From Bacillus sp. RO1 (lineage in GTDB: Bacteria; Bacillota; Bacilli; Bacillales; Bacillaceae_I): a stretch of 64,000 nucleotides of DNA. Under the pieces are notes generated by a model. It ran no database searches, was not told where the DNA came from, and saw only the letters and a program-made list of their open reading frames with translations. Location of the stretch: positions 59,306 through 123,305 of the forward strand of contig NZ_JAAZWB010000062.1 of assembly GCF_012524115.1 (NCBI RefSeq). Reading direction: 5' to 3'. The number at the start of each line of letters is the position of its first letter. Position 1 is the first letter of the stretch. Positions 8,501-17,829 of the stretch are shown here, piece by piece. Position numbers and translations under genes: made by a program.

Positions 8501-9271
8501 TTACCATAATTTCCAATCGGCTTTTCCGGTATCCCACATTTTATTCAGTGTTTTCTTATCTTTTAGGGTGTCCATTGGATGCCAAAACCCAGTATGTTTA
8601 AATGCCATCAGTTCTGCCTCTTTAGTTAATTGTTCTAATGGTTCCTTTTCCAGAACTGTATTGTCGTCTTTTAGGTAATTAAAAATCTTTGAGCTAAATA
8701 CAAAATAACCTCCGTTTATCCACCCATTAGCTCCTTTAGGCTTTTCTATAAAACTTTTAATAGAACTGGTGGAATCAAGCAACAGAGTACCGAATCTGCC
8801 TTCTGGTTGGACTGCTGTTAATGTGCCGATCTTTTTATGCTTCTTATGAAAATCAACAAGTTCATTTATATTCACGTTACTCAATCCGTCTCCATAAGTT
8901 AACATAAATGTTTCTTCGTTGATGTATGGTTGTATTCTTTTCAATCTTCCCCCAGTTAGCGTATCTTGCCCTGTGTGTATTAATTTTACTTTCCATTTTT
9001 CCTCTGGCTGACTTAAGATTGTCACCTCATTACAGTTAAGATCAACTTGTAAATTAGATTCCCTTATAAAGTAATTGACGAAATAATCTGAAATCATATT
9101 CCCTTTATAACCTAAACAGATAATAAATTCGTTATATCCATAATAAGAGTAAAGTTTCATTATATGCCATAAAATTGGTCTCCCGCCTATTTCAACCAAA
9201 GGCTTAGGTTTATTTTCTGTTTCTTCGCTAAGTCTTGTTCCATAACCTCCAGCAAATATAACTACTTTCAA
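8501..9271 (-). CDS. Glucose-1-phosphate cytidylyltransferase (RfbF-like)
   Basis: Makes CDP-glucose from CTP and glucose-1-phosphate, the entry to CDP-sugars. The nucleotidyltransferase signature AGGYGTRLSEETENKPKPLVEIGG, GYKGNMISDYF, TYGDGLSNVN and the C-terminal GFWHPMDTLKDK are characteristic of RfbF/DdhA. A TTG start at 9271 is chosen because AAAGGTGAT lies ~9 bp upstream; it gives 256 residues, the family length. It is the last gene of a minus-strand unit with the two glycosyltransferases upstream. No CDP-glucose 4,6-dehydratase is recognised in this window. Confidence 0.88.
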   Translation of the reverse strand: MKVVIFAGGYGTRLSEETENKPKPLVEIGGRPILWHIMKLYSYYGYNEFIICLGYKGNMISDYFVNYFIRESNLQVDLNCNEVTILSQPEEKWKVKLIHTGQDTLTGGRLKRIQPYINEETFMLTYGDGLSNVNINELVDFHKKHKKIGTLTAVQPEGRFGTLLLDSTSSIKSFIEKPKGANGWINGGYFVFSSKIFNYLKDDNTVLEKEPLEQLTKEAELMAFKHTGFWHPMDTLKDKKTLNKMWDTGKADWKLW

Positions 9272-9366
9272 TGTAATACCATCACCTTTCAAAGATTTAA
9301 ACTATATTCTACAAACATAATATTTGTAAAAATTTTATATGTTACCTTGCTTTGGGAACATATCTA

Positions 9367-10242
9367 TTAATCATAACTCCACGGTATTTTCTCACACACA
9401 TATTGGCCATTTTCAACCAACTCATTTAAATACTCATTAAAAATCCTTGAAAGAATTATTCTATTATTCCCAAGTAAATTAATTGTAGAGGCTAGCCTTT
9501 TATTTTTTATCCCTGAAAAATGGAAACACCTTAAAGGGAATTTATTTACGATTAGCTCTCCTCCACTTTTTTCAAGTTTCCTTTCATATAAATTCCAAAA
9601 AGCAACGTTATAACCAGGATGTTTTAATATAAATATATCGAAGAAACACGGTGCAGCGTCTACCCACTTTTGATCTACAAATAATCCTCTTTCTAAATCT
9701 TCGAAACAATATTTATCAAGTCTTTTTGTAATCCAGTTTATATATCTCTTGCTTTCATCTGAACGGGTAAATGCAAAAAAACCAAGATTATACGTACCAT
9801 AGGTTAGGTGATGAATTTCAAATTGGTCAATCAAATCCAAAGGGCATGGGGTTAGCAGATGAGGTGTCAATATCATATGATGTTTATCTAATAGCTCTTT
9901 AACTTCATCTAATGGACTAAATATTTTCATATCGGGATCTAAGTATATGAATTTGGAGTGGCTGGGAAATGAATTAAGCAAATAGTTGAAAAAGTGGCCT
10001 CTTACAGATATTGCACCTTCATAACGTTTATACTTTTTAATATTGTGATCTACATCAGGATTTCCTAATTGATTAGCCAAAATTATTTGATCAAAAGATT
10101 CGCATTGGTAGGCTAACTCATGTACATAATTTTCTACTAAGCAAATGATAAATATCGATTCGGGATGAAATTGTTTAACAGATTTAGCTAAATTTATTGC
10201 TAAATGTAAATGGTCTGTGCATGAAACAGTACCAAATATCAC
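9367..10242 (-). CDS. Putative glycosyltransferase with LDPD motif (tandem paralogue 1)
   Basis: A 291-residue cytoplasmic protein with a Rossmann-like start (FGTVSCTDHLHLAINLAKS), a probable divalent-metal site in FIYLDPDM, and the signature LFVDQKWVD...HPGYNVAFWNL.ER...FHFSG. The architecture recalls nucleotide-diphospho-sugar transferases with a DxD motif; the sugar is unknown. The GTG at 10242 is supported by AAGGAGTGA. It is clearly homologous to the next gene upstream (10260-11567), 17 bp away; both end in a PWSY motif. The two look like an old tandem duplication. Confidence 0.75.
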   Translation of the reverse strand: MIFGTVSCTDHLHLAINLAKSVKQFHPESIFIICLVENYVHELAYQCESFDQIILANQLGNPDVDHNIKKYKRYEGAISVRGHFFNYLLNSFPSHSKFIYLDPDMKIFSPLDEVKELLDKHHMILTPHLLTPCPLDLIDQFEIHHLTYGTYNLGFFAFTRSDESKRYINWITKRLDKYCFEDLERGLFVDQKWVDAAPCFFDIFILKHPGYNVAFWNLYERKLEKSGGELIVNKFPLRCFHFSGIKNKRLASTINLLGNNRIILSRIFNEYLNELVENGQYVCEKIPWSYD

Positions 10243-10259
10243 AATTAATCACTCCTTCA

Positions 10260-11567
10260 TTAATCAATAATATTAATAAATGATATTTTCTCTAATAGGT
10301 TTCTATAATTATCTTTAATAAAATGTTGAACTTCTTTAGTATCTTGGTTACTTAAAATTATAAAGGTATCAATTTGATGTTTATCAAAGTTCTTTAAGGA
10401 TGAGGTAAGGTTGTTCCAATTATAAGGGAGTAAAGTTAAGTTTTTTAATTGCTTTTTCGTTAATAAACTTTTTTTTAGGACCTTTATTGTATTTTTATCT
10501 GCCATAATCACCAATTTATTAGTGAAGGGTTGATCATTGATTAGGTTAATCAAGTTTTCTTTTGATATATCAATAGCATTGGATTTTACATTATTCCTTT
10601 TGTATGGGTTTGGTATTAAATCAGCATTTGTCGTATTCGTTCTAAAAGGTATTCTGTCACTAAAGGTAATTTGTTCTCCATCCTCATAATACTCATAACT
10701 CCATGGGAGTTGCTCATACTCATTTTTTCCCATTTCATTAAGTAAATTAATATATTGTTTTTTAAATTCATAAAATGGATTATATCTATCAGAAATGTAA
10801 AATTTTTCTCTTTTTTCCGCAAAGGAGCCTAATCCTGAGAAATGGTAAAATTTTATATTTCTCCCGTTAGAAGTATACTTCCCATTAAATTTTCCTATCT
10901 TTCTTTCTGGTAAGTTCCATGAGGATACGTTGTAGCCGGGGTGTTTTAATATATATACCTCAAAAAATGAAGGTGCTAAATTAACCCATTTTTGGTCTAC
11001 AAATAGTCCTGAACTTAAGTCTATATAACAAGCATATTCAAGTCTCTCAGTATACCAATCAATAAATTTAAGTGCTTCTGGATGTCTTTTGAAGCCTAAG
11101 AAACCTAAATTGAAAACACCATATAATAAATGTGGTAATTCGATATCGTCGACCTGTTCATCTGTTTCCATAGGCTGATTAATTTGTGGTGTCAAAATAA
11201 TGGAGTTTGATTGAAAAATCTCTGTAATTTCAGTAAATGTATCTAAAATCATTATGTCAGGATCTAAAAAAATAAAATTATCTTCTTGGATTAAATTATC
11301 CAATAAATATTTAAAATAACGACCTTTGACAGCAATGCATGCTTCATAAATAGTGTGTTTAAACAAAAAATGCTCAAAGTTAGGAATTCCTATATCCTTA
11401 GCGAGTACTATGTCATCAAACAGATTATTTTCATTTAGCAATGAAGGGATCTCTTTTTCAACAAGACAAAGATACACTTTCACATCTGGCATATGTGTTT
11501 TAGCAGTTTTAGCCATTACTAATGCTTTATATAAATAATCAGCACAGGTTACTGTACAGATAACCAT
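10260..11567 (-). CDS. Putative glycosyltransferase with LDPD motif (tandem paralogue 2, extended)
   Basis: The N-terminal ~290 residues repeat the neighbouring protein's plan (CTVTCADYLYKALVMAKT, FIFLDPDI, LFVDQKWVNLAPSFFE, HPGYNVSSWNLPERK, FYHFSG, PWSYEYY). About 140 extra C-terminal residues have alternating beta/alpha character (NKLVIMADKNTIKVLKK, FIILSNQDTKE), perhaps a second Rossmann-like unit. The ATG at 11567 is chosen because GAAGGAGTGA sits 6-8 bp upstream; an earlier in-frame start lacks a site. Likely first gene of the minus-strand unit with 9367-10242 and the cytidylyltransferase. Confidence 0.75.
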   Translation of the reverse strand: MVICTVTCADYLYKALVMAKTAKTHMPDVKVYLCLVEKEIPSLLNENNLFDDIVLAKDIGIPNFEHFLFKHTIYEACIAVKGRYFKYLLDNLIQEDNFIFLDPDIMILDTFTEITEIFQSNSIILTPQINQPMETDEQVDDIELPHLLYGVFNLGFLGFKRHPEALKFIDWYTERLEYACYIDLSSGLFVDQKWVNLAPSFFEVYILKHPGYNVSSWNLPERKIGKFNGKYTSNGRNIKFYHFSGLGSFAEKREKFYISDRYNPFYEFKKQYINLLNEMGKNEYEQLPWSYEYYEDGEQITFSDRIPFRTNTTNADLIPNPYKRNNVKSNAIDISKENLINLINDQPFTNKLVIMADKNTIKVLKKSLLTKKQLKNLTLLPYNWNNLTSSLKNFDKHQIDTFIILSNQDTKEVQHFIKDNYRNLLEKISFINIID

Positions 11568-11667
11568 ATACTTCACTCCTTCATTTTCCTTCATTAATAC
11601 TATTATGCATATAAAGGAGGTTGTGGACCGAAAAGTAAAAGAATTGGTCTCCTTAAAGTTAGAAATT

Positions 11668-11676
11668 CATACTATA
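11668..11676 (+). promoter_or_regulatory. SigK-like -10 upstream of the epimerase operon
   Basis: CATACTATA matches CATANNNTA exactly, 104 bp before the epimerase start. No AC is seen at 16-17 bp upstream, so this is only a half match. Confidence 0.35.
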
Positions 11677-11779
11677 AAAAAGTTGACGTTAAATTTGAAG
11701 GGCTACTTTGTTTTAATTCATGATTGATCAGGACCTACGATATTAGTTGGAAGACAAACAAATATAAAGGGTGGGGGAA

Positions 11780-12340
11780 ATGAAGATAATTGAAAATGAG
11801 TTGATGGGAGTACTGGAAATTACTCCTGAACCAAAAGTAGACTTTAGAGGCTACTTTCTTAGGATTTATGATGAGGAAACTTTTTTTAAAAATGGCATTA
11901 ATAATAATTGGGTTCAAGAGAATCATGTACTCACGAAAGAAAAAGGAGTAATAAGAGGATTTCATTTTCAATATCCGCCATATTCCGAATCCAAGTTGAT
12001 ACGGGTAATTAGTGGCTCAATCTACGATGTATTTGTGGATATTAGAAAAGGTTCTAAAACTTTCGGTAAATGGAGTGGCACATATTTATCATGTGAGAAT
12101 AAAAAAATGCTGTTAATTCCAAAAGGTTTTGCCCATGCATATTGTACGTTAGAACCGAACACCGAGGTCACTTATAAAGTTGATTCCCCATATAACCCTA
12201 GTTCTGAGGGAGGGATTATTTGGAATGATCCTACACTTAATATTAACTGGCCAATTAAAAATCCTCTTCTCTCAGAAAAGGACCATAAATTAAATACATT
12301 TAAATTTTTTTTAAGTGATAAAAAGTATTTAGATATTTAA
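11780..12340 (+). CDS. dTDP-4-dehydrorhamnose 3,5-epimerase-like protein (RfbC/RmlC family)
   Basis: 186 residues of the RmlC cupin fold: DFRGYFLRIYDEE, NHVLTKEKGVIRGFHFQ (with the conserved His of the active site), SGSIYDVFVDIRKGS, PKGFAHAYCTLEP and an EVTYKVDSPYNP strand. It would epimerise a 4-keto-6-deoxy sugar nucleotide. With no RmlA/B/D alongside but a cytidylyltransferase nearby, the substrate may be a CDP-4-keto sugar. The ATG at 11780 follows GGGTGGGGG; the in-frame GTG at 11771 lies within that site. First of four same-strand genes ending at 15688. Confidence 0.85.
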   Translation: MKIIENELMGVLEITPEPKVDFRGYFLRIYDEETFFKNGINNNWVQENHVLTKEKGVIRGFHFQYPPYSESKLIRVISGSIYDVFVDIRKGSKTFGKWSGTYLSCENKKMLLIPKGFAHAYCTLEPNTEVTYKVDSPYNPSSEGGIIWNDPTLNINWPIKNPLLSEKDHKLNTFKFFLSDKKYLDI

Positions 12341-12392
12341 TTTTTTTAGAGTTTAATGGCCTTTGTGTTCGATTTGAAAAGGGGTTGAAATA

Positions 12393-13313
12393 GTGAAAAA
12401 GCTTCTTATTACTGGAGCAAATGGATTTATTGGTAAACATATCTTAGAAAAGCTCAGAAATAAAGATTATGAGGTTCATGCAATCACAAGCAGAGACATA
12501 TCTGCAATACCTACAGGGGATAAGGTGATATGGCACAATGTAGATTTGTTAAATTCAAATAAAATGGAAGAGATAATGAAAAATATCAAACCGTCAATTT
12601 TGCTCCATTTAGCTTGGATTGTTACTCCAGAAAACTATAAAGAATCAATAATGAACATTGAGTGGATCCTGGCAAGTATGAAGCTCTTAAGGTTATTTAA
12701 TAAATATGGTGGTAAGAAAGTTGTTATTAGCGGCACATGTGCAGAATATGATACATCTACATTTGTATGTATAGAAAACTCAACACCTCTTAAACCCTCG
12801 ACACTATATGCAAAAAGTAAATGTGCTTTACGAACAATTGCTGAAGAATACTGCAAAAAAGAAAATATATCCTTAGTTTGGGGCAGGGTTTTCTATGTAT
12901 ATGGACCAGAAGAGAATATCAATCGATTAGTTCCTTATGTAACTAGTTCACTATTAAATAATAAGATAGCTAACTGCACACATGGACTGCAAGTCTTAGA
13001 TTACTTATACGTTAAGGATGTAGCTGAGGCATTCATTGCACTTTTAGAAAATAACATTACTGGTGAAGTGAATATTGGATCCGGCAAGCCAATTTTATTG
13101 AAAGATTTAATTTATCAAATAGGATATCAACTAAATAAGCCACATTTGATTAAATTAAGTAATAAATTCCCTGATAAACCACATGAAAATATAATAGTCG
13201 CAGATATTTATAAAATTCAAGAAAGTACAGGTTGGCATCCGACCACAACATTAGATGAAGGTTTAGACCACACCATAAGATGGTGGAAAGAACAAGTCAA
13301 TGGAGGAATGTAG
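12393..13313 (+). CDS. NAD-dependent epimerase/dehydratase (extended SDR)
   Basis: 306 residues. The N-terminal NAD-binding motif is LLITGANGFIGKHI, with LLHLAW in the usual LxHxAA position. SGTCAEYD is followed by a Tyr-x3-Lys pair in TLYAKSK, then GRVFYVYGPEE and DYLYVKDVAEAF. The pattern fits 4-keto reductases or epimerases acting on sugar nucleotides, close in style to CDP-abequose/paratose synthases, but a specific product cannot be assigned. GTG start preceded by AAAGGGG. Three bp separate it from the next gene. Confidence 0.82.
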   Translation: MKKLLITGANGFIGKHILEKLRNKDYEVHAITSRDISAIPTGDKVIWHNVDLLNSNKMEEIMKNIKPSILLHLAWIVTPENYKESIMNIEWILASMKLLRLFNKYGGKKVVISGTCAEYDTSTFVCIENSTPLKPSTLYAKSKCALRTIAEEYCKKENISLVWGRVFYVYGPEENINRLVPYVTSSLLNNKIANCTHGLQVLDYLYVKDVAEAFIALLENNITGEVNIGSGKPILLKDLIYQIGYQLNKPHLIKLSNKFPDKPHENIIVADIYKIQESTGWHPTTTLDEGLDHTIRWWKEQVNGGM

Positions 13314-13316
13314 AAC

Positions 13317-14423
13317 ATGAAGATAGAAGCTAAGCTTACTAATTCCATCCTTAAAGAAGACCTTGTATATATCCACAATCAAGTAAAGCCGGAGCAAAAA
13401 TTTAAGGACTCAACCATCCTTATAACTGGCTGCGCAGGATTTTTAGGATATTATTTTTTAAATTATTTCTTAGCATTTAAAGAACTTCTAGGTTTTAAAA
13501 AGATTATATGCTTGGATAATTTTATTCTTGGAAAACCTTCGTGGTTAAAAAAATTGGAGGATAGTAATAAGGAATATATTGATCTTTATCAATTTGATAT
13601 TTCAAAGGATAAAATAAGTTCGATTAATAATAGTGCTGAAGCTGATTATATTATTCATATGGCTTCAATTGCTTCTCCAGTTTTTTATAGGAAATATCCT
13701 CTGCAAACAATAGATGCGAATATATGGGGGTTAAGAAATTTATTAGAATATTATAAAGCGAACAAGTTGAAGGGATTTTTATTCTTTTCAAGCAGTGAAA
13801 TCTATGGAGATCCTGCACCTGATTGTATACCCACGACTGAAGAATATCGAGGAAATGTATCCATGAATGGACCTAGGGCTTGTTATGACGAATCAAAAAG
13901 GTTTGGTGAAACACTTTGCTATGTTTTTTCAAAAGAGTATAAATTACCAATAACTATTGTTAGACCTTTTAATAACTATGGTCCCGGGATGAAGCTAAAC
14001 GATAAAAGGGCCCCGGCGGATTTTGCAAATTCAATCATATCTAACAAAGATATAGTATTATATTCAGATGGAAAACCAACTCGAACTTTTTGTTATGTAG
14101 CAGATGCTATTGGTGGTTATTTAAAAAGTTTACTATTAGGAAAGTATGAGTATTTCAATATAGGAATAGATAAACCAGAAATATCGATTAGAGAACTGGC
14201 AGAGATTTATTTAAGACAAGGAAAATTAATTTATAATTATACAGGGAAAATAGTTTTAGAAAAATCTCAAGAGGAAAATTATTTAACACATAACCCAAAT
14301 AGAAGGTGTCCGGATATAGATAAATCAAGGAAAATTCTGAACTACACCCCTTCCATTCATGTGGAAGAAGGAGTTGGTAAGTTTTTGAAGTTTCTTAAAT
14401 ACGGTGGTGTTAATAAATTATGA
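13317..14423 (+). CDS. NAD-dependent epimerase/dehydratase, UDP-glucuronate-decarboxylase-like
   Basis: 368-residue extended SDR: TILITGCAGFLGYYFLN (NAD site), FFSSSEIYGDP, catalytic Tyr-x3-Lys in CYDESKR, then RPFNNYGPGM and RTFCYVADAIGGYLK. The GPRACYDESKRFGE...RPFNNYGP pattern is that of UDP-xylose synthase and relatives. Its stop codon overlaps the ATG of the nucleotide-sugar dehydrogenase, the enzyme that would make its UDP-glucuronate substrate, which supports consecutive steps. The decarboxylase call is inference; it may be another 4,6-dehydratase. Confidence 0.78.
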   Translation: MKIEAKLTNSILKEDLVYIHNQVKPEQKFKDSTILITGCAGFLGYYFLNYFLAFKELLGFKKIICLDNFILGKPSWLKKLEDSNKEYIDLYQFDISKDKISSINNSAEADYIIHMASIASPVFYRKYPLQTIDANIWGLRNLLEYYKANKLKGFLFFSSSEIYGDPAPDCIPTTEEYRGNVSMNGPRACYDESKRFGETLCYVFSKEYKLPITIVRPFNNYGPGMKLNDKRAPADFANSIISNKDIVLYSDGKPTRTFCYVADAIGGYLKSLLLGKYEYFNIGIDKPEISIRELAEIYLRQGKLIYNYTGKIVLEKSQEENYLTHNPNRRCPDIDKSRKILNYTPSIHVEEGVGKFLKFLKYGGVNKL

Positions 14424-15688
14424 TAACTGTTATCGGATTAGGTTTTGTAGGACTAACAACTGCTCTTGGCTTTTGCGAAAAAGGTTATAAGGTTTATGGA
14501 GTAGAAATAAATGACGATAAAAGAAAGCAATTAAATGATGGGGATGTACCTTTTTTTGAACCGTATCTAGAGGTGAAATTAAGGCAATTCTTAAATAAAG
14601 GTTTTATAGTCACACAAAACTTACAACAAGCAGTAAAAGAAAGTGAGCTAATTATTTTTTGCGTAGGAACTCCTAATGATGTAGATGGCAACGTTGACCT
14701 AAAGTATCTTTACCAATCGATAGCAGAAACGTTAATTTATGTGACAGAAGCGAAATATAGGGTTTTGGTCATTAAGTCTACAATTCCACCTTCTACAACT
14801 AAAGAAAAAATCATGCCCTTCATTGAATCCAAAGATTTCAAGATTGGTAAGGATATAGGTTTGGCAAATAACCCGGAATTTTTAAGGGAAGGTTATGCTT
14901 GGGAAGATTTTACCCAACCAGACCGCATTGTAATAGGTATAGATATAGATGATAAAAAGGGTAAAGAAATTTTAAAAAAGTACTATGAGAAATTCGATAG
15001 TCCGATATTTTTTCAATCTACAAATACTGCAGAGTATATAAAATATTTATCTAATACATTACTCTCTACAATGATAAGTTTTTCAAATGAACAATCTATG
15101 CTGGCTCACAAATTAGGTAACATTGATATAGCAAGTGCTTTTAAAATTCTTCACTTAGATAAACGTTGGTATGGCAGCTCAAATAAGCCTGCAGATATGT
15201 CTAAATATGTTTATCCAGGCTGTGGATTTGGAGGTTACTGTTTGCCTAAAGATACTAAGGCATTAGCCTCACTTTTTTTGAAGAAAAGCATTCAACCTCA
15301 AATATTAAATAGCGTTCTGGAAACAAACACCAAAATAAAAGAATTTCTTTTTGAAAGATTTAACGCAGAGGTTTCTACAAATGAAACGATAGGGATCCTT
15401 GGTTTAGCTTTTAAGCCAGAGTCAGATGATGTAAGGGAATCGGTAGCTAAGGATTTCATTAACCTATTAAAGGATAAAGGCTATAATAAAATCAAAGTTT
15501 ATGACCCTTTAGCAACAAAGGTTTTTAAAGATACTTATCGTTTAGATGTTACTTATAGTACATCTTTAGATAAGCTGCTTGAAAATACAGATACTATCAT
15601 TATTTTGACAGCTTGGAAGGAATTTATAAAAAATAAAGATATTCTTAAACAAAAAAAATTGTATGATTTTAGATACTATTTAAATTAG
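14420..15688 (+). CDS. UDP-glucose/GDP-mannose-type nucleotide-sugar dehydrogenase
   Basis: 422 residues. The NAD-binding start is VIGLGFVGLTTALGF; then GTPNDVDGNVD, STIPPSTT, NNPEFLREG and the catalytic Cys in GCGFGGYCLPKD, which oxidises the C6 alcohol to a carboxylate in two NAD-dependent steps. A C-terminal domain (LGLAFKPESDDVRES) completes the family plan. The ATG overlaps the previous stop in an ATGA, indicating translational coupling. Probable product: a nucleotide-hexuronic acid for the surface glycan. Confidence 0.9.
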   Translation: MITVIGLGFVGLTTALGFCEKGYKVYGVEINDDKRKQLNDGDVPFFEPYLEVKLRQFLNKGFIVTQNLQQAVKESELIIFCVGTPNDVDGNVDLKYLYQSIAETLIYVTEAKYRVLVIKSTIPPSTTKEKIMPFIESKDFKIGKDIGLANNPEFLREGYAWEDFTQPDRIVIGIDIDDKKGKEILKKYYEKFDSPIFFQSTNTAEYIKYLSNTLLSTMISFSNEQSMLAHKLGNIDIASAFKILHLDKRWYGSSNKPADMSKYVYPGCGFGGYCLPKDTKALASLFLKKSIQPQILNSVLETNTKIKEFLFERFNAEVSTNETIGILGLAFKPESDDVRESVAKDFINLLKDKGYNKIKVYDPLATKVFKDTYRLDVTYSTSLDKLLENTDTIIILTAWKEFIKNKDILKQKKLYDFRYYLN

Positions 15689-15700
15689 CAATTCAGTAGC

Positions 15701-15745
15701 AAAGGCCCAACTCAAAAATTTCACCTTTTGCGTTGGGCTTTAAAT
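15701..15745. terminator. Bidirectional terminator between convergent genes
   Basis: GCCCAAC (15705-15711) pairs with GTTGGGC (15732-15738), extended by A/T pairs, between two convergent stop codons; short T and A runs flank it. Confidence 0.7.
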
Positions 15746-15752
15746 TTCATTA

Positions 15753-17000
15753 TTAGAATATTAATATATCCTTCATTGATTTTTTTAATAATGGAAAATT
15801 TGGAAGCTTAGTGAATAACTTATATTCCTTCACTAATTGTTTATAGATTGATTTATTACTATCATCACTTTTCCATAAGTCTTTCTTTAAATAGTTTATT
15901 AAATTTTTATTTTTAACAGGAAGAGAGTTTTTTTTCATCAGTAAATATAGTTCTGGAGCTTTTTGTAAAGCCGATAAGTAATATCTTTTTAAATGGTTGA
16001 AGTGTTCAGGATGAATAAGACATAGATTCTTATACTCTTTTAGTGTTGCATTTAATAATAATAAGTTTGCATTTTGTAATAAAGGTAAGGATAAAATAGC
16101 TACATCTGGATCAGGATGGAGATTTTGAAACTTAATAAGATTCTCCATTCGTTCATTTTCTCTGTTTTCTGGGGAAAATGAATGCTCTTGATGATAGACC
16201 GATATTTCTGGCGCTTCAATAAACGTAACAGAACTCTTGTATAATCTGTATGCAAACTCACTATCTTCACTTCCCCAGCCACTAAAATTCTCATTAAATA
16301 ATCCAACTAAATCAATTGATTCTCTTTTAATAGAGATGCATCGTGTTACACAAATAATCCAAGGCAGGTGAAAATCCTCTAATTGTAAACCATGTTTCGA
16401 AACAACATCAGTAAAGTAAGGAGCGCTGTAGGCATAATATCGCAAGAAATCAGGGGTTAAGTCTTCAAAATAAAACAAAGGAGTAGGAGATGACAGGTCA
16501 GAATGTTCAATTTCCATTAATTCCTTATAAGGAATTCGTGTCCTTATCTCATTCCCTAACTTTTTAATTGAAAAATCCAATTTTGTTAGTTGTTCTTCAT
16601 TGAAGTTTGGCTCTAGAACTGTAAAAATTTCCTTTTGGGAAGTATTGGTGCATACTACTACATTTCTTTTTTCCTTATGATAATTGACATGTTTCTCTAT
16701 AAAGTCAGGCTCTATAATCATTTCACCATTTAAGAATATTAAGATCGATCCTTTTGCTTCCTCTAAACCTATGTTTTTTGCTCCTGCTCTATCCATGTTT
16801 TTTTTACATCTAATATATTTAAAATTTGGAAGTGGTTTGAAATCTCGAATATTAGAAGATTCATCTGAAGATGCATTGTCAACAAATATAACTTCGACTT
16901 TTGAAAGGTCAAAAGATTGTTTAGAAATGCTATTTAATGTAAACAAAGCTTGGTGATAAATATTATATGATATAACAATTATACTAACTTCTATGTTCAT
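15753..17000 (-). CDS. Family 2 glycosyltransferase, paralogue of 7191-8459, degenerate DxD
   Basis: 415 residues with the GT2 order VSIIVISYNIYH, FVDNASSDES, RCKKNMDRAGAKNIG, then FLNGEM where DxD is expected, and GSEDSEFAYRL and VYHQEH near residue 260. The C-terminal ~130 residues are helical, as in its paralogue at the other end of the cluster. Loss of both Asp residues in the metal site (NGE) is unusual for an active GT2 enzyme. AGGTGA precedes the ATG. It is divergent from the next gene and stands alone on the minus strand. Confidence 0.82.
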   Translation of the reverse strand: MNIEVSIIVISYNIYHQALFTLNSISKQSFDLSKVEVIFVDNASSDESSNIRDFKPLPNFKYIRCKKNMDRAGAKNIGLEEAKGSILIFLNGEMIIEPDFIEKHVNYHKEKRNVVVCTNTSQKEIFTVLEPNFNEEQLTKLDFSIKKLGNEIRTRIPYKELMEIEHSDLSSPTPLFYFEDLTPDFLRYYAYSAPYFTDVVSKHGLQLEDFHLPWIICVTRCISIKRESIDLVGLFNENFSGWGSEDSEFAYRLYKSSVTFIEAPEISVYHQEHSFSPENRENERMENLIKFQNLHPDPDVAILSLPLLQNANLLLLNATLKEYKNLCLIHPEHFNHLKRYYLSALQKAPELYLLMKKNSLPVKNKNLINYLKKDLWKSDDSNKSIYKQLVKEYKLFTKLPNFPLLKKSMKDILIF

Positions 17001-17071
17001 TTTTTCACCTCGCGTTTTTTTTGAAAATCAAAAGCTGGTAAGTCAAAACTTGAAATTAGGATGGTGTTTAA

Positions 17072-17794
17072 ATGATATCAATTATTACACCTACTATAAG
17101 ACAGGAGAATATGGAGAACGTATTTCTAAACTACACAAGACAAAATGTTCTAGATAAAGAGCTAATAGTAATATTAAATAAAAATGAGATGGATATCAGT
17201 GCATGGTTAAAATATGCAAAAAAACACAAAAATGTAACTATTGTTCAATTATCAGAGAATATATCATTAGGAGAATGTTTGAATGAAGGTGCAAAAATAG
17301 CTGCATTTGGGGTTATTGCTAAATTTGATGATGATGATTATTATGCTCCTAATTATGCTGTAGAAGCCTTGAATATCCTTGAAAAGAAAATGGTTGATAT
17401 CGTTGGTAAATCCTCTATATTTGTATATTACGAAGAGAAGAAACTGTTAACTATTTTAAATCCTGGTTACGAAAATTTGTTATCAACTACTGACCAAAAA
17501 CTTACTGAAAGGTTATTAAGCGGAGCAACGTTGGTTTTTAAGAAAAAAGTTATAGAAGATGTTCCATTCCCCCATTTAAATCTTGGAGAAGACTCGTCGT
17601 TTCAACTAGAATGTCTAAAAAAGGGGTATGTGTTATTTTCCTCTGATAGGTATAATTACTACTGTGTAAGAAAAGCAAATAAATATTTTCACACCTCTGT
17701 TGTGTCTAATCAATGGTTAATAAGAAAGAGTAAAATAGTTGGTATAACAAATACACCTGAAAGTTACACTTATAAAAAGAAATCTAGCGATTAA
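17072..17794 (+). CDS. Small GT2-type glycosyltransferase, CgeD-like
   Basis: 240 residues: SIITPTIRQENMENV, KELIVILNK, NISLGECLNEGAK and a strong acidic metal site AKFDDDDYYAP, then LSGATLVFKKKVIE and LGEDSSFQLECLKKG. It is a minimal GT-A catalytic domain. The style recalls the N-terminal domain of spore maturation glycosyltransferase CgeD of B. subtilis. Placement between a sugar-nucleotide cluster and coat-like genes supports a role in spore-surface glycosylation, which remains an inference. Confidence 0.72.
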   Translation: MISIITPTIRQENMENVFLNYTRQNVLDKELIVILNKNEMDISAWLKYAKKHKNVTIVQLSENISLGECLNEGAKIAAFGVIAKFDDDDYYAPNYAVEALNILEKKMVDIVGKSSIFVYYEEKKLLTILNPGYENLLSTTDQKLTERLLSGATLVFKKKVIEDVPFPHLNLGEDSSFQLECLKKGYVLFSSDRYNYYCVRKANKYFHTSVVSNQWLIRKSKIVGITNTPESYTYKKKSSD

Positions 17795-17829
17795 ACTAGA
17801 TTTCTTTTAAATCATTTAAGGATTAGAAT

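Noticed and set aside
11617..11730. AAAGGAGG followed by a 34-codon GTG frame in front of the RmlC-like gene
   Set aside because: The GTG is only 2 bp from the site and the product shows no recognisable features; it overlaps the candidate promoter.
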